Below, piece after piece: positions 28,472 to 37,919 of a stretch of 64,000 bases of DNA. Under the pieces are notes generated by a model, which saw only the letters and a list, made by a program, of their open reading frames with translations, was not told the DNA's origin and did no database searches. The DNA comes from Clostridiales bacterium (GTDB taxonomy: Bacteria; Bacillota; Clostridia; Saccharofermentanales; Saccharofermentanaceae): contig JAFZQI010000005.1 of NCBI GenBank assembly GCA_017620475.1, forward strand, positions 1 to 64,000. Direction: 5' to 3'. Position 1 is the first letter of the stretch. Each line of letters starts with the position of its first letter. The position numbers were made by a program, and so were the translations under genes.

Positions 28472-29659
28472 TCATGTCTCCTGTTCAGATCGAATGTCAA
28501 CACAAATATGCTTCTTTGCATTTTCAAGATTCATATTTGCCTTTTGCAGATCATCTCCATGTACGATCACCTGTCCGATACGATCAGGTCCGACACGGAA
28601 AGCGTTAACGGAATCTCCAATCTGATAATCGAATGAAATCTGGTCTGCATATTGAATAGCCTCATTATAGCTAATCGAAGTGATTATACCCGACTTGTCA
28701 GATCTAAGCAACTCCCCGATTGCCGCACATATCGGCTTATCAGGGAAACTGACATTTTCCCCGAGGGCATTGCTTACCATAGATCCGTAATAATCCACTC
28801 CATAATGAATCGAAATCAGTTCCGGAATACATGTTGCGCCGCATCGTGCGCTGATTTCAATGATATATGCTTCGTTTCCGCAAATCATGACATCAGAATT
28901 AAAGAAAACTTTCTTCAATTTTAAAGCTTTGGCCGCACTATTGATCTGTTCAGTAATATCGTTTGTAAGCTGATCGCTTCCGCAGTACGGAAAAATATGA
29001 CCAACAGGAACGTTGGTAGCGCCGTTTCCGCATATCAGTTTGTCGTGGGGAACGATAAAACTTCCGTTTTCTCCAATATAACCATCGACACCGATTTCGT
29101 GGCCTTCCAGGAACTTTTCCACAAGAATGTAGTCGCATCTTGTGGCACTCATCGAATATTGGAAAGCTTTTTCTGCTTCCTCGGGGGAATCGATTCTCAT
29201 GATTCCGCGGCTTCCGGACATATCAACACATTTAAATACGACCGGGAACCCGATATCATCGCAGGCTTTTAGAGCATCGTCGACATTATATGCTTTGTGA
29301 AACTTAGCCGTGCGGACTCCTTGATTCTGGAGCTGTTCCTTCATGTGAAGTTTGTTCGTCACCCATTCCGCACTCTCAAAGGTGACGCCGCAAAGCCCGA
29401 GTTTGTCATTTACATATCCGATGGTAGATACGGCTACATCCGTACCGGTAGTCAAAATCGCATCGATTTCTTCATCTTTCGCAATCTTCAGGATCGCGTC
29501 CTTATCTACTGTATTTTCGTAGTATACCTTATCTGCACACGCAAAACCGGGATAATTACCCGGAATACTCGAGACGATAACAAAGTGTCCCATTTCCTTG
29601 CACTTGTTTATAAGCGGGACCTGATATATACCGGCACCGAGAATCAAAATCTTCTTCAT
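28472..29659 (-). CDS. ATP-grasp ligase in glycan operon
   Basis: 395 residues. The N-terminal pre-ATP-grasp domain has ILILGAGIYQVPLI. The ATP-grasp core shows FPVVFKCVDMSGSRGI, ILVEKFLEGHEIGVDGYIG and the metal-binding IIEISARCGATCIPEL. This is the carboxylate-amine ligase type related to CarB/PurK and PylC-like enzymes, which make an amide or peptide bond using ATP. The operon is otherwise devoted to sugars, so the likely substrate is an amino sugar or a small amino acid to be joined to one; this is inferred. The start at 29659 is favoured by spacing from AGGTG; 29662 is also possible. Confidence 0.8.
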   Translation of the reverse strand: MKKILILGAGIYQVPLINKCKEMGHFVIVSSIPGNYPGFACADKVYYENTVDKDAILKIAKDEEIDAILTTGTDVAVSTIGYVNDKLGLCGVTFESAEWVTNKLHMKEQLQNQGVRTAKFHKAYNVDDALKACDDIGFPVVFKCVDMSGSRGIMRIDSPEEAEKAFQYSMSATRCDYILVEKFLEGHEIGVDGYIGENGSFIVPHDKLICGNGATNVPVGHIFPYCGSDQLTNDITEQINSAAKALKLKKVFFNSDVMICGNEAYIIEISARCGATCIPELISIHYGVDYYGSMVSNALGENVSFPDKPICAAIGELLRSDKSGIITSISYNEAIQYADQISFDYQIGDSVNAFRVGPDRIGQVIVHGDDLQKANMNLENAKKHICVDIRSEQET

Positions 29660-29693
29660 CATATCACCTGATCAGCAAGGAAAGATATACCTA

Positions 29694-31019
29694 TCACACC
29701 CCGGCAGTTACTTCTTTCCCCTTGTTCTTATTCTTAATTATACCTATAACTAAAATAATTGCAAAAGCCAAACTCGTAAGAGCCATGAGGATCGTATATA
29801 GTACCGTTGCACCACGGATGCCGTACTGATTTACGATCCGGTTTGAAAAAGCCAGCGCAAGAACTGCAACGGCAAGATATCCCCAAGCAATGACTTTTTG
29901 GAAGCGGATAATCGTGATGGCGGCATTAAGAAGTCCGGTCAAACCAAGGAATCCGCCACCTACAAGAAGAATCAGAAGATCCGTCTTATAAGGAGCCAGA
30001 TCGGTTGCGTAAAGCCAAGAAAGAACCGGCACACCCAACAGATAGGCACCTACGATGCAGATGACGGTCAGAATGATGACGATCAATACCTGTTTGATCA
30101 CACGTGAAACAAACTCGCGTGTTTCGCCCTTTTGCCATTGCTCTGTCATTCCGACTATCTGGGGATTAAATATAAAGCTGTTAAGTAAGCCGACAACGAA
30201 CACAGGCATAGCTATAAAACCATAGCTTGCCTGAATATCATCGGACAAAATAGCATCGATCGCATACTTCGGGGCGTTCCCGATATAGAAAGAAAGGAAT
30301 GCTCCGGCGAATAACGGGAAACAAGTGCGAAGCAGGCTAAACACCTTGCGTTTAGACGCGCTCCCCCATTTTATCCCCACTTCATGGTATGTGATTACCG
30401 TCATGTAGATCCAGGAAATGGCGTTGAATATGATCGTGATGATCAGCGAAATCAAAAGGTCTTTGAAAATGCAGATGCAGAGACCATAGCAAACGATCAG
30501 GAATACTGATCGGATAAAGACGATCCTTCCGGCAACATCCAATCTGCCGTAATTCTGATACTGACCGCCGTAGAGATCCTCGAAGCTATCTACCACTTTA
30601 AAAATGCACATGCAGATCAGAACCCATGTTTTATAGGATGAATAGTTGTTCGTTATCGCTGAATAGATGATATAGATTACAGATGTCACGATCATGGCGA
30701 TACTTGAGATCGTTCTCGAGTGACAGTATTCGCCGAAACTGTAATCGTGCTTGACATCGGAAACCTGATAATAACGCATACCGTACTTACCCATATTCAG
30801 GAAAAGACTGGCATTTGCGTAAGCTATGCTGAAAATACCCGACTCTGTCGAGCCGAGTACTCGATTGATGATCATGAGAAGAAAAACAGATTGGAATGCA
30901 TTAACCAAACTGCCGGCCATATTCCAGATATAGCCGTCGCGTTCTACATTCCGATTATCAAGAAGGATTCGCTTGAAACCCTTCATATTCTGACTTGGTG
31001 TCGTAGTTTCCGTGCTCAT
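29694..31019 (-). CDS. polysaccharide flippase (Wzx-like), first of two
   Basis: 441 residues with about twelve to fourteen membrane helices and a short hydrophilic N-terminus. The helix pattern and the N-terminal GYIWNMAGSLVNAFQSVFLLM match the Wzx/MATE-like polysaccharide transporters that flip undecaprenyl-linked repeat units. The start overlaps the rfbA stop by four bases, so the two are coupled. A second Wzx-like gene lies at 45496, which suggests two different lipid-linked glycans. Confidence 0.87.
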   Translation of the reverse strand: MSTETTTPSQNMKGFKRILLDNRNVERDGYIWNMAGSLVNAFQSVFLLMIINRVLGSTESGIFSIAYANASLFLNMGKYGMRYYQVSDVKHDYSFGEYCHSRTISSIAMIVTSVIYIIYSAITNNYSSYKTWVLICMCIFKVVDSFEDLYGGQYQNYGRLDVAGRIVFIRSVFLIVCYGLCICIFKDLLISLIITIIFNAISWIYMTVITYHEVGIKWGSASKRKVFSLLRTCFPLFAGAFLSFYIGNAPKYAIDAILSDDIQASYGFIAMPVFVVGLLNSFIFNPQIVGMTEQWQKGETREFVSRVIKQVLIVIILTVICIVGAYLLGVPVLSWLYATDLAPYKTDLLILLVGGGFLGLTGLLNAAITIIRFQKVIAWGYLAVAVLALAFSNRIVNQYGIRGATVLYTILMALTSLAFAIILVIGIIKNKNKGKEVTAGV

Positions 31020-31912
31020 GTATCTGATAACTCATCCCTGTTTTCATTAACTAGAGATAGCAGATACATGCCATATTGGGACTTGATCAGATTCTGTCCC
31101 AGATTCCGAAGCTGCTGTTTATCGATATAGCCTCTTCTCCATGCGATTTCTTCAATACACGAAACGTAGAAACCCTGTAACTCCTGCATGGTCTTTACAA
31201 AACCACTGGCACGGTACAGGCCCTTCGGCGTTCCGGTATCAAACCAAGAAACACCTCTGCCCATCAAAGTAACATGAAGAGTATTTCGCTTAAGATATTC
31301 ATTATTCACTGAGGAGATCTCAAGTTCGCCACGAGCAGAAGGCTCAACACTCTTTGCGTATTCAATGACCTTATTATCATAGAAGTAAAGGCCGGGAACG
31401 ATATAATGAGACTTCGGCTTCTTCGGCTTCTCTTCGATCGAGATAACCTTACGGTTCTCGTCAAACTCTACCACGCCAAAATCACTGGCATTCTTCATAT
31501 AATATCCGAAAATCGTCGCACCGCCGTTAGCAATGGAATTCTTGGCACTTTGCAGGATCCCTGAAAGCATAGCACCATAGAAAACGTTATCTCCAAGAAC
31601 AAGGCAAACACTGTCGTCACCGATGAAATCCTCGCCGATAATGAAAGCTTCAGCAAGTCCACGGGGCTCCTTCTGCACCTTATATTCAATGTGAATACCA
31701 AGCTGAGATCCATCACCCAGAAGTTTCTGATACAACGGTACATCATTCTCGGTAGATATCAGAAGAATATCCCGGATCTCGGCAAGCATCAAAATAGAAA
31801 GCGGATAATAAATTAAAGGTTTATCGTAAATCGGCAACAACTGCTTACTGACGACCAGCGTAGAAGGAAATAAACGAGTTGCCGTTCCCCCTGCCAAAAT
31901 AATACCTTTCAT
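31016..31912 (-). CDS. rfbA: glucose-1-phosphate thymidylyltransferase
   Basis: 298 residues. It makes dTDP-glucose from glucose-1-phosphate and dTTP. The N-terminal nucleotide loop is GIILAGGTATRLFPSTLVVSKQLLPIYDKPL, where most relatives have GGSGTRLYP; IGEDFIGDDSVCLVLGDN and ARGELEISSVNNEYL are also present, as is GVSWFDTGTPKGLYRA. First gene after the promoter at 31972-32000, with AGGAGGGG upstream. Its product feeds rfbB (17580) and then probably the WecE-type aminotransferase (34908). Confidence 0.94.
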   Translation of the reverse strand: MKGIILAGGTATRLFPSTLVVSKQLLPIYDKPLIYYPLSILMLAEIRDILLISTENDVPLYQKLLGDGSQLGIHIEYKVQKEPRGLAEAFIIGEDFIGDDSVCLVLGDNVFYGAMLSGILQSAKNSIANGGATIFGYYMKNASDFGVVEFDENRKVISIEEKPKKPKSHYIVPGLYFYDNKVIEYAKSVEPSARGELEISSVNNEYLKRNTLHVTLMGRGVSWFDTGTPKGLYRASGFVKTMQELQGFYVSCIEEIAWRRGYIDKQQLRNLGQNLIKSQYGMYLLSLVNENRDELSDT

Positions 31913-31971
31913 ACCCCTCCTGAGCAGTCTTTATGCTTAAAAATCATAATACAACCGCATTTTCACATCAA

Positions 31972-32000
31972 ATTATATCATTCTAATCATATTATATCAA
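31972..32000 (-). promoter_or_regulatory. promoter of the rfbA-flippase operon
   Basis: Minus-strand -35 TTGATA, 17-base spacer, perfect -10 TATAAT; the start would be near 31965. A second TATAAT occurs within the -35 region but lacks a suitably spaced partner. Confidence 0.7.
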
Positions 32001-32012
32001 ATATTCTCGAAT

Positions 32013-34697
32013 TCAAGCATTTGTTTTCTCGGTTTTTTGCAAACCGTATATCACGACATCCCTGTTCTGATAAACGATCTGAAGATCGGGGTCGGAAAGA
32101 CGGCATCCCTCTCCGGTAAATGTAAATGCAACAAGATACGAGATGTGGTTTGCTTCCATCAGTTCTTTTCGATTCTTACAAAACGGGTCAAACAAGGCAC
32201 GGTTGACCATAAGACGGTCTTGAAGCATAGCCTGCATTTCCTTTGTTCTAGGAACATACGCCCACCCGCCTATGAACGCCTGCCTTTCGGAATATGCAGT
32301 GAAATAGAAATACCTTGCGGAATAGGAGTTCGGTACGGGATATTCGGTGTCCTGCTGCTCCTTATACACTTTGTGTCGGTTTATAGCGATGATCGAATCC
32401 TCGGAAGAATGATCTTTCAGCCATTCCAACGCTTCCTGCTCAAATGAAGTAATGCCATCGGGTGCGGGAAGGCTTCCGATATTCTCTTTTGAATAGATAC
32501 GGTAGAGATTCTTCACACCTCGTCCGCTTTGATAACCTAATACGCCAAACCGTGAGAAGACACCTATGATTACGAGCAGGATAGCTGATATCTTAATCAG
32601 CAGATGACTCTTCTTCCATTTTTCAAAGAGATAACCGGCTCCGGCCAGATCCAGGAAGACCGTGGCGCAAAGGAAAAAGTACATCTGACTGGACCCGTCG
32701 ATCTCCATGCTGAAGAATACGATCAGACCGCATATCGTCGTTCCTGCTAAGAGCATCTCGTCCAGCGTGATAGATGATAGATCTTTAAGTTTTTCGTAAC
32801 ACCATAACACGAACGGTATGGCCGTCAAAGGGCGGCAAATGAAAAGAATGACCGGAATAAGAAGGATAAGCGTAAGGATCCGAACCCAGTATGCCGAGCT
32901 TAGGTTGGATGTAACAAAATGATAAATACGTGATGCTTTTCCGTAAGGATTCAAACTGAGACTGCTGTTGGAATCCGAATAATGCATATCCGAACCGTCT
33001 TCACCAATAATGAAAAGTTTTTCCAGCGCTTCCCTGCACTCGGCAAGCGCGTTTTCACAGGCAATATATTCGTTTCCATAGAATACCAGAAGTGATCCGC
33101 TCCCGGTTGACGGCTGAATTCGTATAAATCCGGAAGCATTGCTTATTCGTACGAATTGGCCAGCTTCATGCTCGTAACGTGAACCTGTTCCTGCGATGAG
33201 GCCGCGTGTGTCGATAAAGCCGGTATCAGCTTGTGCAAAGACTTCTTCAATACTGACCTTATCACGGAAAAGATCATCTCCGCCGATGTAGTAGTATCCA
33301 TGTTCGTCCTGACGAACCACGGGGTCGACGGCAGAGGATCTTTCGGAAATGAGAATATATGTGTAATCCTTCGATTGAAGATAGGAATAGTAATCTTCTT
33401 TGGAACGTTCGTACCCTTCTTCTCCCGGCTGATAATAGAAGGCTTCTCCATAGGTACCGACAGCCACATCTGTCCGCCTAACGATGGCGCAATAAGATAG
33501 AATGAACCCAAGAAGGACACATGATAGCGGTATCAAAACTTTCATATAATCGGAACGGAATGTCTTACGTATCAGAAGAACTGCAAAGGATCCGACCATT
33601 GCACCTAGAACGCATACAGTGAATACATATTTCGAACCTGTGAGAGTAGCGGATAAAAGAAATACCGATATAAGGCCATAAACGCCTTTGTTCTCTTTGG
33701 AAAAGGACCGAAAGAGACAGATGACCAGAAGGCAGACGGCCGGTACGGCAATATCGGTTCCGTTAGGGACATAAAGAAGATTGTTCACTCCATACTGGAA
33801 CGAGTCCAAAGAGGCGGAGTTCATTGAGAATATGCTCCATGGATAAAGGAACGCCTTGCTGATATAACCGGCAAACAGGAAGATGAAAGTATAACAGATG
33901 GATCTTCGTGTGTTTCCCTTAAAGAAATGAAGTCCCAGGCTATCTAAAGAAAAGCAAAGAAAAGGGATCATAATTATGGGAGAATAAACAAAAAGGGCAT
34001 CAACACTTGAACAGCCGACAAAAACGCTCAAGGAAGCCCGGAACAGATTGGAAAGATAATGAGAATCCAGGAGTTTTCCATAGAATTGTGCGTAATCTGC
34101 AGGCCATCCGTGCTGAAGCGATGCTCCGTTTGAGGCATTCCAGATCATATCGATATATCCGGAGGCGGTTCCGCTTCGTATTGCGGATATACCGCTGTTA
34201 AGGGTGATGGCACAAAATGAGATCAGAACGGTCACGCATAGCAATAAAACCACACTTTTCCGTATTTTCAGGTCATCCGCCTTTATCTTCCCGCTCTCTT
34301 TGTCCTTTTTCAAAAGTATAACGGAAAGTACACTTAGCGCAGGACCGCCGAAAACAGTCAGTATATGCTGTTTTACAAGAGGATAAAAGATTAGCGCGTC
34401 AGCAAAATAAAAGATGCACACAAATGATATGCCAAATGCAATTGAGAAGGCGTATAGTTCACTTGATAGGCCTTTCCTGGCGACTTTACGTGCTAGAAGA
34501 TAGCCCGGCAAAAGCAATCCGAAGATAAGGAATGCAAGCAATCTTACAATCTGAAAGAACTGAATCCGCATAGAAACGAAGGAAAATGCCAGAAATAGAA
34601 AAAGGAGAACAGTACCTGCGTAACAGATCGCCTTAGAAGATCTATTCCAAACCTTCTTCCCTATGCTCAGTATTTTACTTTCGTAACGGTCTATCAT
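32013..34697 (-). CDS. large polytopic membrane protein, possible glycan enzyme
   Basis: 894 residues. About twelve or more membrane helices occur in two sets, residues roughly 20-420 and 600-720, with a hydrophilic external stretch of some 170 residues between them and a soluble C-terminal part (about 740-894). The architecture resembles GT-C or YfhO-like membrane glycosyltransferases with long extracytoplasmic loops, but no family motif is certain. The C-terminal EALEWLKDHSSEDSIIAINRH is similar in style to the tails of such proteins. It is flanked by rfbA and a WecE-type gene, so a part in glycan assembly is likely. Its own promoter is not clear. Confidence 0.62.
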   Translation of the reverse strand: MIDRYESKILSIGKKVWNRSSKAICYAGTVLLFLFLAFSFVSMRIQFFQIVRLLAFLIFGLLLPGYLLARKVARKGLSSELYAFSIAFGISFVCIFYFADALIFYPLVKQHILTVFGGPALSVLSVILLKKDKESGKIKADDLKIRKSVVLLLCVTVLISFCAITLNSGISAIRSGTASGYIDMIWNASNGASLQHGWPADYAQFYGKLLDSHYLSNLFRASLSVFVGCSSVDALFVYSPIIMIPFLCFSLDSLGLHFFKGNTRRSICYTFIFLFAGYISKAFLYPWSIFSMNSASLDSFQYGVNNLLYVPNGTDIAVPAVCLLVICLFRSFSKENKGVYGLISVFLLSATLTGSKYVFTVCVLGAMVGSFAVLLIRKTFRSDYMKVLIPLSCVLLGFILSYCAIVRRTDVAVGTYGEAFYYQPGEEGYERSKEDYYSYLQSKDYTYILISERSSAVDPVVRQDEHGYYYIGGDDLFRDKVSIEEVFAQADTGFIDTRGLIAGTGSRYEHEAGQFVRISNASGFIRIQPSTGSGSLLVFYGNEYIACENALAECREALEKLFIIGEDGSDMHYSDSNSSLSLNPYGKASRIYHFVTSNLSSAYWVRILTLILLIPVILFICRPLTAIPFVLWCYEKLKDLSSITLDEMLLAGTTICGLIVFFSMEIDGSSQMYFFLCATVFLDLAGAGYLFEKWKKSHLLIKISAILLVIIGVFSRFGVLGYQSGRGVKNLYRIYSKENIGSLPAPDGITSFEQEALEWLKDHSSEDSIIAINRHKVYKEQQDTEYPVPNSYSARYFYFTAYSERQAFIGGWAYVPRTKEMQAMLQDRLMVNRALFDPFCKNRKELMEANHISYLVAFTFTGEGCRLSDPDLQIVYQNRDVVIYGLQKTEKTNA

Positions 34698-34838
34698 CTT
34701 TCAAACTCATATTCGGATATCTAAGATAAGTGAAGTGTATACTAAAGAACAGTAAAAAACAATAAACCTATTCAACCCGCGGCATAAATACGCAACAATA
34801 TACGGTTTTTTGTGGGGGTTGACCAAATGTCGGTATGC

Positions 34839-34866
34839 TTGACGAAGATATAGTTATTAGTATAAT
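34839..34866 (+). promoter_or_regulatory. promoter of the WecE-type gene
   Basis: Plus-strand -35 TTGACG, 16-base spacer, perfect -10 TATAAT, about 40 bases before the ATG at 34908. It is the only clear plus-strand promoter of the glycan region. Confidence 0.75.
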
Positions 34867-34907
34867 AATTGTGATATTTCGCGATGGAGTGAAGGATAGC
34901 AGTTTTT

Positions 34908-36047
34908 ATGGATACGATTTTATTTAATATTCCTCCTTATGTTGGTACGGAACTGGATTATGTTAAGCAGGCGATCGACAGCCATCACATCTGCGGAGAT
35001 GGCCAATTCTGCAAGAAATGCAGTGAATGGCTCGAAAATGATACGAAAGCGGCAAGAGTATTGCTGACGACTTCGGGATCACATGCCTTAGATATGGCAG
35101 CACAGCTTTGTGATCTTACTTCCGACGACGAGGTCATCCTTCCCTCCTACACCTTTTCTTCCACAGCGAATGCTTTCGCATTAACAGGTGCGAAACTTGT
35201 TTTTGTTGATATACTTCCTGATACGATGAATATTGACCCTGACGCCATCGAACACGCGATCACCGACAAAACCAAGGTTATCTGTGCTGTTCACTATGCC
35301 GGTGTGGGTTGTGATATGGAGCGCATCTGCAAGATTGCAGACGATCATGGTTTGATTCTTGTTGAGGATGCGGCTCATGCCGTGCTTGCTGATTATAACG
35401 GCAAGAGACTTGGAACATATGGCCGTTTCGGCTGCTACAGTTTCCATGAAACAAAGAATTACAGTATGGGTGAAGGCGGAGCCATTATTCTGAATAACCC
35501 GGATGATATCGAGAAAGCAGAGATCCTCCGTGAGAAAGGTACTGACAGAAGCCGTTTCCTTCTCGGCCTGGTTGATAAATATACCTGGCGTGATATCGGT
35601 TCTTCCTATGTACCGAGTGATATGAATGCAGCGTATCTGTGGGCGCAGCTTCAGGTTGCCGAACAGATCAACAACGACCGTCTTAATTCCTGGAATACTT
35701 ACTACTCGCTTCTTTCTGATGCTGCTTCGAAGGGCTATTTACAGCTTCCGTATATTCCCGAGAATGCCAAGCACAATGCACATATGTTCTACATTAAATT
35801 GAAAGATATTAAGGAAAGAACGGCACTCTCCGCTTTCTTAAGTGAGAACGGAATTAAAACGGCTTTCCATTATGTACCGCTTCATTCTGCGCCAGCCGGA
35901 ATTAATCACGGCCGTTTTGATGGAGAGGATAAAGTAACAACAGTGGAAAGCGAGCGTCTCCTCCGTCTTCCGATGTATTATGGCCTGAAGAAAGAGGACA
36001 TCGAGAGAGTCTGCAGCAAGATCGTCGAGTTTTTTTCGAAAAGATAA
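34908..36047 (+). CDS. wecE: dTDP-4-amino-4,6-dideoxygalactose transaminase (WecE/RffA-like)
   Basis: 379 residues, the family length. WecE moves an amino group to C4 of dTDP-4-keto-6-deoxyglucose to give dTDP-Fuc4N, using PLP. Close correspondence to enterobacterial WecE is seen along the chain: PYVGTELDYVKQAI, HICGDGQFCKKC, EVILPSYTFSSTANAF, VHYAGVGCDME, VEDAAHAV, the PLP Lys in CYSFHETKNYS, YTWRDIGSSYVPSDMNAAYLWAQ, and HMFYIKLKDI near the end. It is the only plus-strand gene in the glycan region and meets legF tail to tail four bases apart. It links with rfbA and rfbB as a three-step dTDP-Fuc4N route. Confidence 0.9.
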   Translation: MDTILFNIPPYVGTELDYVKQAIDSHHICGDGQFCKKCSEWLENDTKAARVLLTTSGSHALDMAAQLCDLTSDDEVILPSYTFSSTANAFALTGAKLVFVDILPDTMNIDPDAIEHAITDKTKVICAVHYAGVGCDMERICKIADDHGLILVEDAAHAVLADYNGKRLGTYGRFGCYSFHETKNYSMGEGGAIILNNPDDIEKAEILREKGTDRSRFLLGLVDKYTWRDIGSSYVPSDMNAAYLWAQLQVAEQINNDRLNSWNTYYSLLSDAASKGYLQLPYIPENAKHNAHMFYIKLKDIKERTALSAFLSENGIKTAFHYVPLHSAPAGINHGRFDGEDKVTTVESERLLRLPMYYGLKKEDIERVCSKIVEFFSKR

Positions 36048-36051
36048 TCTG

Positions 36052-36741
36052 TTATTTGTTCAGTGACAGAAGTGCTTCCACCATAGCGAAATCATATTCG
36101 TCATCTATATCGATAGAGCTTCGTCTATCCATGATATAGGCATAACTTCCCTGCCTGTATATATTGTGATTTTCTTCGAAGTATTTCACATCAGACAGGT
36201 AGATCGCTCCATTGAAACGATAATACGTTTCCATATCCTGTCTTCTCTTCCCTTGTGATTGCGGACGGATAAATCCCGAAAGGGAGAGATCATCCGGAAG
36301 AACGTTACTCTGAAGTGGTGAATGATCCATTTCGCAAAGTGAAATGATGGATGACGCGTTCTTGTTTTCCATTTCCTTATAGGCTTCGATGATATGTTTC
36401 GAAGTACGAAGCGGAGATGTCGGCTGAAGCAGCATGAGTGTATCAAATGTCTTCCCGAGTTTTTTATAGTTATCCAGCACTTCCGCTACGGCATCCCAGG
36501 AGGAAGCTGTGTCTGAGGAAGTTTTTTCACTTCGGAGGAAGGGCACTTCTGCGCCGAAAGAACGTGCGATCGCCGCATATTCTTCTGAATCGGTAGAAAC
36601 CATTACCGTACTGAACATCCCCGATTCGAGCGCAGCTTCGATAGAATAAGCAATAAGAGGTTTCCCGTTAAGCGCTTTGATATTCTTATTAGGAAGTCCT
36701 TTTGACCCGCTTCTGGCAGGGATAATTGCAATATTGTTCAT
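36052..36741 (-). CDS. legF: CMP-nonulosonate synthetase (legionaminate type)
   Basis: 229 residues. It activates a nine-carbon keto acid with CTP, giving the CMP-sugar used by sialyltransferases. The N-terminal AIIPARSGSKGLPNKNIKAL is the family signature; LLQPTSPLRTSKHI and SIDIDDEYDFAMVEALL are also typical of NeuA/LegF/PseF. Context decides the sugar: with a GDP-sugar-type nucleotidyltransferase, LegB- and LegC-like enzymes next door, legionaminate is more likely than sialic acid. Last gene of the long minus-strand operon; three bases behind legG. Confidence 0.9.
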   Translation of the reverse strand: MNNIAIIPARSGSKGLPNKNIKALNGKPLIAYSIEAALESGMFSTVMVSTDSEEYAAIARSFGAEVPFLRSEKTSSDTASSWDAVAEVLDNYKKLGKTFDTLMLLQPTSPLRTSKHIIEAYKEMENKNASSIISLCEMDHSPLQSNVLPDDLSLSGFIRPQSQGKRRQDMETYYRFNGAIYLSDVKYFEENHNIYRQGSYAYIMDRRSSIDIDDEYDFAMVEALLSLNK

Positions 36742-36743
36742 GT

Positions 36744-37919
36744 TTATACCTCAAACTTTACATCGTAAAAGTCTTTCTTCACGGACAAGGAAGTCTCCTT
36801 GACATGCTTAAGAATGGAAACCATCTGATCAGAGGTCGAACCATCACCGAAGGGATTGCTCACATTTTCGGCAATCGCCTTAAATTCAGGAGTAGCGGCT
36901 TTTCTCATCGAATCAGTGATCGCTCGTGTATCAGGATCACAATGGATGAGGCAATCCGAGAATACCCTGCCCTTCTGCCGGTCACCGATATCGATTACCG
37001 GAATCTTCATGGCGGGTCCTTCTGTTGTACCGCTCGAAGAATTTCCGATCATCATTTCCGCATATTTCAGTGCGGAGAGATATCTTCTCATGCCCAGCGA
37101 AGAAACTACATAGAAATTCGGTCTTTTTTCGGCTTCGCGTTTCCAGATCGAATTGATATAGTCTCCGCCTGCATCGGCATTAGATAGAGTAATCAGATAC
37201 TGATACTCGGGAGAAGCATCAAAGGCGGATATCAGAGCGGTCATCTCATCGTCAGACGATTCTTTTTCAAGAGTAACCGGGTGAAAAGTAACCACACAGT
37301 ACGGTTTTGTAAAATCCATACCTACCTGTTCCGAAAGTTCACTTCTGCTAAGAAGCTCAGTCTTCAGACAGTTCTCGATTGCCAGAGAACCGACGTTATA
37401 AACGGATCTCGGATCTTCACCCAGTTGGATCACACGTTTTCTGTAGACATCACATGTAGTGAAATGAAGAATGCTCATCTTGGTCAGGCTATGCCTGTAT
37501 ACTTCGTCTATTGCTCCGCTTGTTGTACTCCCTCCGCAAATGTGGCAGATCGGTATGAGCAGCGTATTTGCTGCAATTCCGGCGGCAAACATCTCATAAC
37601 GGTCACCAATGGCGATGAAGAGATCCGGCCTGTTTTCGGAGAAATACCGAGAAAATTTAGCAATGATTTCGCTGATTTGAAGGCTGATACCTTCACGGGA
37701 ATTATCTGAAATACCATCAACCGGGATTCGGGCAGCGATAGGAAGCCTTGTTTTCTCGATTTCGGTTACCGTATACCCGCTTGCTTCACATAAATGGGAT
37801 CCGGTAACTACTAATAACAGTTCGAAAAACGGATCAGCATGAAGCTTCTCAAGAAGAGGTAAAAGCTGTCCGAATTCTGCACGGCTTCCTGTGACGACAC
37901 ATACTCTCATTCCAGACAT
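36744..37919 (-). CDS. legG: hydrolysing sugar-nucleotide 2-epimerase (LegG/NeuC-like)
   Basis: 391 residues. The enzyme removes the nucleotide and inverts C2 of the sugar, releasing the free hexose used by the synthase. It has CVVTGSRAEFGQLLPLL at the N-terminus, the catalytic region VTGSHLCE, IAIGDRYEMFAAGIAA, HICGGSTTSGAIDEVYRHS and GNSSSGTTEGP towards the C-terminus. These fit the NeuC/LegG branch of the 2-epimerase family. The start overlaps the synthase gene by 13 bases. Confidence 0.9.
   Translation of the reverse strand: MSGMRVCVVTGSRAEFGQLLPLLEKLHADPFFELLLVVTGSHLCEASGYTVTEIEKTRLPIAARIPVDGISDNSREGISLQISEIIAKFSRYFSENRPDLFIAIGDRYEMFAAGIAANTLLIPICHICGGSTTSGAIDEVYRHSLTKMSILHFTTCDVYRKRVIQLGEDPRSVYNVGSLAIENCLKTELLSRSELSEQVGMDFTKPYCVVTFHPVTLEKESSDDEMTALISAFDASPEYQYLITLSNADAGGDYINSIWKREAEKRPNFYVVSSLGMRRYLSALKYAEMMIGNSSSGTTEGPAMKIPVIDIGDRQKGRVFSDCLIHCDPDTRAITDSMRKAATPEFKAIAENVSNPFGDGSTSDQMVSILKHVKETSLSVKKDFYDVKFEV

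Noticed and set aside
17580..31912. dTDP-rhamnose pathway from rfbA and rfbB
   Set aside because: No rfbC or rfbD in the window, while a WecE-type aminotransferase for the same intermediate is present.
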